DNA of 64,000 bases from assembly GCA_036873135.1 (NCBI GenBank), contig JAPTYO010000002.1, forward strand, positions 19,556,452 through 19,620,451, in the 5' to 3' direction. Source of the stretch: Clarkia xantiana subsp. parviflora. Taxonomy: Eukaryota; Streptophyta; Magnoliopsida; Myrtales; Onagraceae. Positions 22,709-33,441 of this stretch are shown piece after piece (the first letter of the stretch is position 1; each line of letters starts with the position of its first letter). The notes beneath the pieces are model-generated. The model searched no databases. It was not told where the DNA came from and worked only from the letters and a program-made list of their open reading frames with translations. Made by a program: the position numbers and the translations under genes.

Positions 22709-25700
22709 TCATCCATCGACTCGCATTCTCTTGGGACCGCTCTCTGGTACACTAACATCGCTCATGTAGCTCTGCCCGGGGATCATGGTTTGTTCCTGCA
22801 CCTGCAAAGGGCAGTTTTCTGTTAAAGGTAGTATTGTAGATTTGATACTTTTTAAGAAAAATATTCCTCGTAGTCTATACACAGAGTAGTCTTGCTTTGT
22901 ATTATATATTTATATATTTTTAGGGTTAAGAATCTAATCACAGTCCCAAGTTTGAATCATGTTGCTTTTAGGTGTCCAGGTTTAAATTGTTGTTAATATG
23001 TGTCTCATTTTTGTTTTCAAGTAAAGTTGTTACCAACTGAGCTAACTTACAGTTTCATCAGGAACACGTGCATATCTCTCTGATGGTGATACCCAAGACT
23101 TCCCTGCTCAACCAAATGCAACCCATTAATAGATCTCAAATAGGTATAAACCCGAAAAGATTAAACGGGTCATGGAAATGCGGCTTACCTGAGGACATTT
23201 TGTGGTTAGAGGACTGTATGTTTCCATCAGAGCCATCAAAACTCAAAGCCTCGATGATCTTCGGCGTGTTTCTTCAAAAAAGTTAACAAAAAGTTTGATT
23301 TTGTAAATGAAAAGCTCTTATACTTGTGGCCAAACACGCCCTTAGTGGTCTTTCTTGTCAAACAAGGTACTAGTTTATGTTTCCTTACCGACTAACATTA
23401 TCGCCATGGCCAAGCTGCCCACAAGTACCTCTTCCCCAAGAATAGACATTGTTCCTTTCAGTAATAGCAAGTGTGTGCCTCCAACCACAAGCCACATATG
23501 CTACTTCCTGAACCAAAAAGGAAAATAAAAGGCACATCACACTAGGAGAAGACGTCATTATTAGCTAAAATAGAAAGAAAAAACTCGAGTTAAGAGAGTG
23601 TGCCTCATCGTTTGGGAATCTAACTTGCACAGGAACACAATGATCGACATGATCACCTACTCCAACCTGTCCAAACTTTTTCAAACAAGAGCAACACTTA
23701 GAGAACCACTAAAAACAAGCCAAACTTAACTTCAAATCCATGGATGTGTACAACATATCAATTTGTGCAATATCTCATACTAAAGGCTTTTGAGTCCCAA
23801 AACCGAGGTTTTAGGATAAATGAAAATGTTCACCTTATTCCAACCCCACCCGTAGAGTTTCCCTTCAGATGTTAGGGCCATGGTGTGTCTCCAGCCACCA
23901 GATATCTGACATAACATTCAAGACCATCGATATTAAGAAGTTCATGATCAAAAATAACTCAAGATATATCGAACACAAAGAGTCTAATCTAATGTATATG
24001 TGGTTGTGTATGCTATAAGAGAAGGGAATGAACAAACCTGGGAAATGATAGATCCGCTCAAAGCTTCGAGTTTATGAGGAACGAGGTGATCCTCAAAATC
24101 CCCATGACCGAGCTGACCATATTTACTCCAACCAAAAGTGTATAATCCACCAGAAGCAGACACCGATATTGTATGCCTCCATCCACAAGCAACCAGCACC
24201 ATCTTTTCACCCTGCAAAATGACCAGGTTAGGTTGCTTGCAAGCCAAGCTATCATTTTCCTAACACAAAAAGAAAAGGGTAAGGCAGTTTCCAACCTGAA
24301 CAGCAGAAACTTTCTCAGGGATAGAACGGTCATTTCTGTCGCCTAAGCCCAAGTTACCATAACGGCCCCAGCCCCATCCATAAATGTCTCCATCTTCTGT
24401 TATGGCTGCAGCATGTTCAGCTCCAGCAGCCACCATTTTTACAGATAGGCCCTATAAAAAGTAACCAACAATATAAGATCGTGGTTATCATATGATCAAA
24501 AACTCCTAATGACTTGGTTTCTAGATGTAGAACCTGACATTTTGAGGTTTTTTCAAGAGATAATCCAAAAGTTGATTAAAGCAGAATTATCTCCAAGTTG
24601 TATTTCAAATTTTCCAGCAGTTAATGTAAAAGAGTGTGTAATACCTGAAAAGCTTTGATCTTTTGTGGCACAAGAGAGTCATCAGTATTGCCAAGGCCAA
24701 GCTGACCATTTTGATTTCTCCCCCAACTTCAATGTAAAAAAAAAAAAAAGACAAAAACTTGTGAATCATTGTTTAGAAACACCTAAGCATAATCAATGAT
24801 CCAGAAGCATGAAATGAATAGACAGATACAACTTGCAAGCCATAATTCTTCATCTTTCCATAATCTGCTGAATGGATAAATTGCTAGTATTATACTAATG
24901 CCTCAATAAGCAACCTCATCAGGAAATATGAATGAAACCACAGAAAGTTACTAAATTTGCCAAAATGAGTTCACCAATTACCTCTGCACTTCGCCTTCCA
25001 TAGTCACAGCCAAGCAGTGACTGTCTCCACAAGCAATTTGCTTTATTCGAATACCATGTAATGCTTTGATCGGTTGTGGAATAAACAGGTCCCTGGAATC
25101 CCCATGACCTAACCTCCCAAAGTCACCCCTGTAAAATTTCAAGATGGGTAAACAAATGCTAGTAATTGTTCAACTGCTTAAACTTAATAGCTCGTAACTG
25201 ACCATCCCCAACTATAAACTTCCAAACTTGGCTCGGAATATGCAATTGTGTGGTCAGCTCCACAAATAACAGATACCACTTCATGATCATCTAATGCATT
25301 CAGCTTTGTAGGCGAATATCGATCTTCTGAGTCTCCAGTGCCTAATTGGCCGTCCTCTCCACGCCCCCAAGAGCATAAAATATCTCCAGCTGCAAAATTT
25401 TCAACAATCCCTTCTATTAAATGAAGTAATTACCTTCAATTTTGCATTCCACATGTAACTAGCAATGTGCTAATGTTTCCTTTTTCGATTTTTTGCTAGA
25501 AAGCAACATATATATTAAGTTAAAAATCAGAATATTTGACAATCAATACCAAAAAAATATGAATTTTTAGTTCTAGTATTGGAAAATTTTGTGGTAAGAG
25601 CATACTGAAGAATCCCATCAAGCTCTTGTATTAATCACAATGAAATGAGCTGCTAAGGACCATTAAAGAGCATATTTGTTCTTGATTTGTGACTTGACTA

Positions 25701-26127
25701 ATTGAGTAACCTAAGTCATACTATTTAAATGATAAAAAAAAATCGAGAAAATTTGAATGGGAGCAAGTTACTAAATGCTCAAAAAAAAAAAAAAAAAAAT
25801 CACTGCATGCTACTGTAACGATCTGTCATTGCAACCTTCAAGGATCTTGGTTCCGAATTTTCTATCATCACTCTATCATAAATACTTGAGCTTCTGCAAT
25901 TGTCCTTAGCCGCTACTACTAATCAACACCGAAATGGTGCTAATAAAGAGTAACAGACAGCTAGATCATGACCAGAGAGATGTATGGTACTTACAGAGAA
26001 GAGCAACGGAGTGAGAAGCGCCGGCGGAAACGAGAAGCACGCGCCGCCGAGTAGGAACATCCTTAGAGACGTCTTCATTCACAGTGTTGCTAGATTCCCT
26101 CGGCTCACCTTCTTCCATTTCCACCAT
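22709..26127 (-). CDS. UVR8: UV-B photoreceptor UVR8 (seven-bladed RCC1 propeller)
   Basis: UV-B receptor: a homodimer that monomerises on UV-B absorption by tryptophans and then binds COP1 to drive photomorphogenic transcription. Twelve exons in transcript order: 26127-25995, 25389-25203, 25128-24982, 24726-24645, 24451-24296, 24211-24038, 23905-23834, 23675-23604, 23507-23389, 23271-23189, 23103-23051 and 22801-22709, giving 456 residues (Arabidopsis 440). Seven RCC1 repeats are recognisable from SAGASHSVALLSGDI onward. Three GWRHT motifs place Trp at 246, 298 and 350, spaced exactly 52 apart, as in the W233/W285/W337 sensor set. The C-terminus keeps KSWVSPSERYA and a VP pair (SVPESGPKRMR), the COP1-binding core. 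The start is the ATG at 26127; an in-frame ATG-type start at 26298 would add an unconserved stretch. Intron 8 uses a GC donor. All other introns are GT-AG. Confidence 0.96.
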
Positions 26128-27190
26128 TTCTTGGTCCAGAGAGAGGCGTGAGCTGATCCAGCAAAATGCGACAAAAGGAAGAAAGAATCGCGGACCCAAG
26201 CACAAGAGAAGTTGGATATGGATTGGAGGTTTGTGGGTGCAGAGAAGTTGAAGAAAGCTGTGATTTTGACGAGAGTAGGAAGGAAGGGACCAGACCAAAG
26301 ATGCAATAACTGAGAAAGGGGGTTGGGCGAGAGGGAGATGACATTTATATATGGAATCAAACTGTGGATGGAATGCCTTTAAATTATAAATAAAATAAAA
26401 TAAAAGGTGAAATGCTTTTGAAAATATTTTTTATTGTTATTAAAATGGGTCCCTTTATATAATTATATATAATGAATACACGTTTTTCCTTTAAAAGTAA
26501 TATTTATATAGAAATAAGATTTTTTTGCCAGAATTGAAAAAATAATTATTATTATTATTAATTAAAAAAACAAAATGTTTCTACTTTGGGTAAACTGAAA
26601 ATAATCTATATATAATATAATTCTAAATAATCTTCTAACAAGTTGACAAGTAAGGTTTTTACACAGCTTTATCTTTCTTATGTGTTAAAATGAAATTAAT
26701 TGATTGGTACATGTCAAATTTGATAAGTTACAACAACATATCACTTCCACATGGAAGTCTAAAAATCAAGCAAAGCTCCACATTCCATGTTATGGACCGT
26801 TTCATTTCGAGTTTGCAAAATTGGATTTTGAACCTCATACAAAAGAAAATTGCAAGTTTGCACTCTAACAAATTAATTTGTAAAGTGCACTAAAATAGGT
26901 CGGAAAAAAATTAGATAAAAAAATCAAATAACTTTGCTAACAAAAAAAAAAGATTTATTTAAGTAAATAATAAACTTAGAAAACTATAGTGAATATATCT
27001 TTTAACTAATATATAATTACTAAATAGTTACAATTTTTTTATATTAAAAAAAGTAAAGAAAAACATAAAATGACTTAAGTGTTGAAAATATATATAGAAA
27101 ACATGAAATGATTAAATATTATTAAACAAGTTAAAAAAATAGTGAAAAATATAAAAGAAAAATAAAATAAATATATTTTAAAACTGTATA

Positions 27191-27222
<32 letters not shown>

Positions 27223-28170
27223 ATGATTAATATAATACCATTTTATAAATATATTTACATATATTCTTTTATAAATAAAATGCGCAAATTATCATAACGC
27301 TCAAAGTGCGGGTAAATTACCTAGTATTATTAATATACAAAAAAAACTGAAAGAACGTTTGGCTTGGTTTTGTACTGACCGACTGAATCTAACTAAATTA
27401 TAGATTTTTTTTCCTAGAATAGAATAATAATATTATTAATTAATTTTGATTAAAAAAGCAAAACGTTTCTACTCTGTAAAGTGTAAACTAAAAAGAATAT
27501 TATTATATTAACCAAAAAAATGAAAAGAACACGTGGTTTGGTTTTGTACTGACCGACTGAAACTAAATTACGAAATTAATTGCATATAAAGTCCGTATTT
27601 TAGTGGTCTAGATAAATTCACCTTATTGCTAGAAGAAGAAGAAGAAGGTACATTGAATCATTTCACATTTTTCGCTTCTTGATGAAAATTTGGACACACA
27701 GAGTGGACCCTATTACTTCAACACCATACCTATAAGTCTCTCTAATGGTGTTTGGTTTATGTTGGGGATCGATTAGACCACATTCGGCACCGAATACGGC
27801 CTCAACTAATCAATCTCTAATGTACCATACTTAATGTGGCAAACAATCAAAATAAGGCAATAATAAAGATTTTAAATTGAAAATAGTTACAATTTTTTAG
27901 AAATAAAAATGCACAATGTCAAAAAAGTTGATGGATAAATTGTTTATTTGACTAGAGCTAGAGCAAAAATTTCTAGAAGCCCATTTTGAAATTTCGTTCG
28001 AACTTAACTGAGTGAGACTTTTCCTCTGAATTTGGGGTCTGGTTTTTTAAACAAAATTTCGAAAGCCCGTCACTCCCAAATTTGCAACTAAAGTTAACTC
28101 GTAGTGTTTGTAATTTTAACTCACTCTAGTTATTTTAACTCTAAATTTGTACAACTTGAAGTTTATACGT
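26128..28170. other. UVR8 promoter side and AT-rich spacer
   Basis: About 26128-26340 is the UVR8 5' leader and core promoter zone (minus strand). The remainder is AT-rich. It has short duplications, for example the phrase TTTGTACTGACCGACTGAA at about 27370 and 27543 with CAAAA(C/T)GTTTCTACT upstream of both, which looks like an old local duplication. No gene or RNA identified. Confidence 0.45.
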
Positions 28171-28171
28171 A

Positions 28172-28335
28172 GGGGTGAACATTGACCAGGACAGGTCCAG
28201 GACCGTTAAGGTCCATTTAAAATGGACCTAGTCCATTTCGGTCTAGAATCGGTCCAGGACCGTTAGGACAGTTTGAAACGGTCCTGGTTTCGGTCCAGGA
28301 CCGTTAGGTACAGTCCAGGACCGAATTAAAAAAAA
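28172..28335. mobile_element. hAT-like terminal remnant
   Basis: TAGGGGTGAACATTGACC followed by repeated GGTCCAGGACCG motifs resembles one hAT terminus with its subterminal repeats. No matching right end or 8-bp duplication was found nearby, so it is probably a broken copy. Confidence 0.35.
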
Positions 28336-28628
28336 ATTAAGAAAAAATTGAATTTATTTTTTAAACATTAATATATTAATTCTGATTTTTTTAATATATA
28401 ATATTTTGTAAATGTTATTATATTAAATTTGAGTTTTTTTTATATATGATATTTTGTAAATATTAATATATTAAATTTTTTTTTTTAATATATGATATTT
28501 TTTTAATATAATTTATAATTATCTAATTTCTTACAATATATAATATATTACATGTTACACTTTAGTAGGATTCTATATTTTATAACAAATATTACGTTGG
28601 CTAAAAAATTAATAAATATCACTGGATT

Positions 28629-28633
<5 letters not shown>

Positions 28634-28691
<58 letters not shown>
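28634..28691. repeat. (AT)n microsatellite
   Basis: About 29 uninterrupted AT dinucleotides, 50 bp before the palindromic element. Confidence 0.95.
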
Positions 28692-28694
<3 letters not shown>

Positions 28695-28740
28695 AAGTAG
28701 TAGATTGCTATGTATAACAACATAACAGTATTAAGTATAA

Positions 28741-29206
28741 CTAGATACCTGCGCGCGCTACGCGCGTGCGCGTTGTCTTCCTGAGAATGTTGTAATGACA
28801 TCATTAGAATGACTCTGAGAATGATACAAGATCGGCTCGATTCCTAGGATGATACAAGAACATAACCGTATTTTCTTAAAAAATTCAATTAAACTATGTA
28901 ACATACTGTTATAATGAAAATAAAAAAAAAATCTAAAAAATTTAAAGTAAAATGCTCGAGGGACCGGGAGCAAGAAAATTTAGAGCTCCTGGTCCCTCGA
29001 GCATTTTACTTTAAATTTTTTAGATTTTTTTTATTTTCGTTATAACAGTATGTTACATAGTTTAATTGAATTTTTTAAGAAAATACGGTTATGTTCTTGT
29101 ATCATCCTAGGAATCGAGCCGATCTTGTATCATTCTCAGAGTCATTCTAATGATGTCATAATAACATTCTCAGGAAGACAATGCGCACGCGCGCGCAGGT
29201 ATCTAG
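28741..29206. mobile_element. 466-bp near-perfect palindromic foldback element
   Basis: Two arms of about 230 bp are inverted copies of each other with only a handful of mismatches and small indels. The arms start CTAGATACCTGCGCGCGC and meet around 28980, where CTCGAGGGACC is mirrored as GGTCCCTCGAG. The flanks carry the 5-bp repeat TATAA (28736-28740, 29207-29211), which may be the target duplication. The CTAG...GCGCGC terminus resembles short plant Mutator or foldback ends. No coding potential. Confidence 0.88.
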
Positions 29207-29395
29207 TATAAGCATTAGGGAAATCCACTTAAGTGGATTAAAATATCAATTTACTTTTGTTTACGATTATAGACATACATGAGCATTGCAAAAAAAATTG
29301 ACTTAATTTATGTAAAATATAACATATTATATAAAGTTTTGAAGAAATTATTAAAAAATTATAATAATGCTCGAGAGACTAAGAATCATTTAATG

Positions 29396-30960
29396 TGTTT
29401 TTGCTTCTTTTTCGTTGAACAACTGAGAGCCCTTTGGTGGGTGATTTTTTTAATAAGGTTTTGGTCTTATATTATCAGAGCTAATAATGCAATTTGTAGT
29501 TCTTTAAAGCCGGACTCATTATGTCTCAAGACGACAATGCGCACACTTCTAGCATATACCAGTATATTTAATATACATATTAGGAAAAACCACTTAAGCC
29601 AATTAAGAAAAAGGGTTAAGAACCTATGAAAGGCCTGAACTATCACCCATGTTAACGGGAGAGGTCTGAAATTTAAAAAGTTAATAACGGAGGTCTGAAA
29701 TTTCTGTTTTGTTGATAACAGCGGTCTCCGTTAGTTTTTTCCGTTAAAACTAACGGAAGTTGGTCACATGCTTGGCATGTGACCGGAAATAAAATAAATT
29801 TCCAAAAATTCCCTTCTATCAAGTGTGCCCCTCACATGCTTGGAGTGAAAAGACCAAAATACCCTTGAAGCCACCACGGTATTCCGGCGACCACCAATCG
29901 TACTCCGGCGACCACCACCGTACTCCGGCGACCACCACCAAGGCTCCGATTGGGCCAAAATCGGAGCCACCGGCCCCGATTGGGCTCCGATCGGAGCCAA
30001 AAAGCTCCAATCGGAGCCAAAAAAAAGCTCCGATCTAGAGCTCTGTGGCTCTGAACGGAGCTCTATGGCTCCGATCAGAGCTTTTTGGCTCCGATCAGAG
30101 CTTTTTTGGCTCCGATCGGAGCTTTTTTGCTGAGGTGGTGGCCGGAGTCGGGTCGCCGGAGCCGAGATGGTGGCCGTCGGAGTCGAGGTGGTGGTCGCCG
30201 GAGTCGGGTGGTGGTGGCCGGAGTTGGGTGGTTTTAATTTGACTTTAGGGGTAAAATTGTCATTTCACATTTCCTTAAATAAGATATTAAATAAAACAAA
30301 ATATTAAAGTGGCAAAAATGTCATTTCACACAATTATGTTAAATTTAACCCTAAAAATGGACGGAAAACCTCAAATCAACAAAATTGAAATTTCAGACAT
30401 CTGTTATTAACTTTTTAAATTTCAGACCTCTCCCATTAACATGGGTAATAGTTCAGACCTTTCATAGGTTCTTAACCCTAAGAAAAAGTTAATTTGATTA
30501 TATTTTGCAATTGTAGATTTATATGCACATAATAGTAGGGCTAATTTAGTTATGACACTATTCAAAATTAACTAAGTTTTTTTGAAATAATAAAAATACG
30601 CTAAAAGTGGAAAAACAAATGAAAGAACAATTTTCAACAATAAATCATACTTTGTATCATAACATTTATTCGTGAAAATATATTAATATTATTGGCTATT
30701 AACGTATCATCATGAGCTTACAACGATATGCATTAGAAATACATTAATATTATTAGTTAAATTTCCAAACATGATCATGCGGTTCCGATAATTTTTTCTC
30801 TCGGTTCATCTAGAATTTATTTTAAATTTTTAGATTATTTTTAAACTTGATATAATATTTTTTTCGCAATTTAAGTTAATTTCAGTATTCGGAACCAGTT
30901 AATACAATTAAGTATTAAGATAGTAACAAAGTTTATTAGCATATATATATGGTAAAGAGT
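29396..30960 (+). repeat. Segmental duplication, copy A (interrupted by the MULE at 29613)
   Basis: 29396-29612 plus 30479-30960 form one unit that recurs at 30996-31870. Shared landmarks: TTTTTCGTTGAACAAC, TTCTAGCATATACCAG, CCACTTAAGCCAATTAAG, AAATACGCTAAAAGTGGA and AACGTATCATCATGA. The copies differ by scattered substitutions and small indels. No coding sequence. Confidence 0.85.
29613..30478. mobile_element. Mutator-like MITE (866 bp) with perfect 9-bp target duplication
   Basis: Terminal inverted repeats near 100 bp: GGGTTAAGAACCTATGAAAG at both ends (the right end read backward), continuing CCCATGTTAAYGGGAGAGG. Perfect 9-bp duplication TAAGAAAAA at 29604-29612 and 30479-30487. The interior has the same architecture as 21501-22273: GC-rich CGGCGACCACCA and CTCCGATCGGAGC repeats and the near-palindrome GGTCACATGCTTGGCATGTG. 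The paralogous segment at 31201-31221 shows the unfilled target. Confidence 0.92.
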
Positions 30961-30995
30961 ATGGCTTTTATGCATTAAATCGTAGGTGGATATAT

Positions 30996-31870
30996 GTTTT
31001 TGCTCATTTTTCGTTGAACAACAAAGAATCCATTGGTGCGTGATTTTTTTTTAATCAAGTTCTATTCTTATATTATCAGAGCTAATGATGCATTTGTAAT
31101 TCCTTAAAGCCAGACTCATTATGTCCCAATACGACAATACACACACTTCTAGCATATACCAGTATATTTAATATACACATTAAGAAAAACCACTTAAGCC
31201 AATTAAGAAAAAGTTAATTTGATTATTGTAATTGTAGATGTATATGCACATAATAGTAAGGCTAATATTTATGTCACTATTCAAAATCAATTAAATTTTT
31301 TTGAAATAATAAAAATACGCTAAAAGTGGAAAAGGAAAATGAAAGAACCACTTTTCAACAATAAATCATGATTTGTATCATAACATTTATTGTGAAAATG
31401 TATTAATAATATTGGTTCTTAACGTATCATCATGAAGCTAATATTTATGTCACTATTCAAAATCAATTAAATTTTTTTGAAATAATAAAAATACGCTAAA
31501 AGTGGAAAAGGAAAATGAAAGAACCACTTTTCAACAATAAATCATGATTTGTATCATAACATTTATTGTGAAAATGTATTAATAATATTGGTTCTTAACG
31601 TATCATCATGAACTTACAATGATATGCATTAGATATACATTAATATTGTTAGTTAAATTTCAAAACATGATCATCATGCGATTCTGATGATTTTTTTTTT
31701 CTCTCGGTCCATCTAGAATTTATTTTAAATTTTTAGATTATATTTAAACTTGATATATTTTTTTTTCACAATTTAAGTTAATTTTAGTATTCGAACCGTT
31801 TAATACAATTAAGTATTAAGAGAGTAATAATTACTTTATTAGCATAGATGGTAAAGATGTGTGGCTTTTA
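30996..31870 (+). repeat. Segmental duplication, copy B (carries the empty MULE site)
   Basis: Homologous to copy A but without the Mutator-like insertion: one TAAGAAAAA stands at 31204-31212 where copy A has two flanking the element. It also has an extra internal 176-bp tandem duplication. Confidence 0.87.
31261..31612 (+). repeat. 176-bp direct tandem duplication
   Basis: 31261-31436 and 31437-31612 are essentially identical, starting GCTAATATTTATGTCACT. The single older counterpart in copy A is at about 30539-30713. The near identity indicates a recent event. Confidence 0.9.
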
Positions 31871-32133
31871 TGCATTAAATCATAGGTTCAATTCTTTGAA
31901 GTGACAATTTGTAATGTTTTTTCTTCAAATATTTAGAAATAATAAATTACTACAAAACCCTAAGTTAATTGATTACATTAATTAATTCTTGGGTATTTGT
32001 GTAAAACCAAGTTCTGCCTTAGTAATATAGAAAATCATATAGAAATTTGGCGGTTACAAAATGACCTTTGGCCATTATATAATAGATAAATAAGTATTTT
32101 GAACATACTTCGAATTTATTTCAATATATCTTC
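31871..32133. other. AT-rich flank of element B
   Basis: No gene seen. 32129-32133 (TCTTC) is the left TSD of element B. Joined with 43403 onward, this would be the pre-insertion sequence. Confidence 0.5.
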
Positions 32134-32872
32134 TGTTGGATCACGGTCGAAGCTCCGTTACGTTCTCGACGGAAACTTGAACTCCTGGGCTCCGCGTAAT
32201 CCTGCAAAAGGGGATGACCTGGGTGGTGACCCAGAATCCCTCTCCGATGCTTAAATGAGAGTATGAACGATGGGGTGGATAGCAGTAATCTAAGTTCGTA
32301 TTAGAGAATGTATGTTTTCTGAGGTAACTTCCTCCTTTATATAGGAGGGGAAGTTACCTCAGTTACCTGTAACCGCGCCTGGCAGTTTTACCCACGTTCC
32401 GTATATCTCGCTCAGGATTCCGTTTATCTCGCCCCACGCTCCGCGTATCTCGCCCACGCTCCGCGTATCTCGGGCACGCCCTACGTATCTCGGGAGAGTT
32501 TATCCGTATCTCAACCGTTTCCCCACTACTCTATCTAGTAGGCGGATTTCTTGGTCTTATCCTCTGATCACAAGTCCCGATCCCTATCGGGGACTCCAGA
32601 GTTATCTCATTCTAAGTCACCACCCAGGACCCATCGTCCCACGGGACAGGGTCAGCTTTCTCGGGGCTTTATTATCGGGGCCTTCTCAAAGGCATATCGG
32701 GGCCTACTTAGAGGCTTCTCGTCGGGAGCATTCAGCTCATATATCGGGACCGATCTCATCGGGTCCCTTCATACTGGGCTTCTGGACCTTCCAGGTCTTT
32801 CACAAGGCCCACTGGGCTTACCCGCCGTTTATTGACTGTTAACGGGGCTAACGATATCATCGAAACCCATCA
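32134..32872 (-). repeat. 3' LTR of element B
   Basis: 739 bp; on the minus strand it runs from TGATGGG to CCAACA. Contains serial CGCGTATCTCG-type repeats (about 32395-32500). Almost identical to 42659-43397. Confidence 0.93.
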
Positions 32873-32890
32873 TTTGCCCCCAAGACATGG
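32873..32890 (-). other. Polypurine tract of element B
   Basis: On the minus strand CTTGGGGGCAAA sits directly before the TGATGGG start of the 3' LTR. Nearly the same as that of element A. Confidence 0.6.
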
Positions 32891-33267
32891 GGGACTTGCA
32901 GTCCGTCGTGTCTTCCAATTCCGGACCTCCCGACCTCATCGTCGAAGGCTTTCATCTTTAGACCTCCCGATATTACCATCGGAGGCTTTTACCTTGGGTA
33001 CAACTCTTGAATTACAGAGCTTCTCACTCACAATTCCTCGAGACTCCAAGGACAGTTGCCAAATCCGAGGAGACTCCTCGGTTACTCCACCATTAAATGC
33101 TAGGGATAATGAAACGACGCCTAAGGAGGCGTGACTGTTACTTTCTGAAAAAGCAATATTACGTCACTAACGTCTCTTCCGTACCGTCCCCTATAATCTC
33201 GGCGATCCAAATTGAGTCGTTTCATCTTCAACGGTCCAGATTTGAATCTGTCCAGCTGTCTTTTACC

Positions 33268-33275
33268 TATAAAAG
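33268..33275 (+). promoter_or_regulatory. TATA-like box ahead of the antisense ORF
   Basis: TATAAAAG in CCTATAAAAGCC, about 170 bases before the plus-strand ATG at 33442. Its position suggests the antisense ORF has its own promoter rather than depending on the LTR. Inference only. Confidence 0.4.
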
Positions 33276-33441
33276 CCAAAACCCTGGCACTATTCACTCC
33301 TTCCTTGCCGTTCTGATTTCTGCGAACTCTGCTATTGTTAAACCTCGAAGCTTTTCTCTCCCAGCCTCATTTGATTCTCCGGTGATCCAAGGCCTCCAGC
33401 CGTCAAGATCTTTCTTCGTCTTCTCCGATCCATCATTCGCT

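Noticed and set aside
23101..23286. Plus-strand frame inside UVR8
   Set aside because: Overlaps UVR8 exons 10 and 11 in antisense; no independent support.
26128..26298. In-frame upstream start for UVR8 adding 57 residues
   Set aside because: The extension is not conserved in UVR8 (which begins close to the first RCC1 blade), is Leu/Phe-rich and overlaps the expected leader.
29764..30242. Gly/Trp-rich frames on both strands
   Set aside because: Same kind of GC-rich MULE core as at 21.8 kb.
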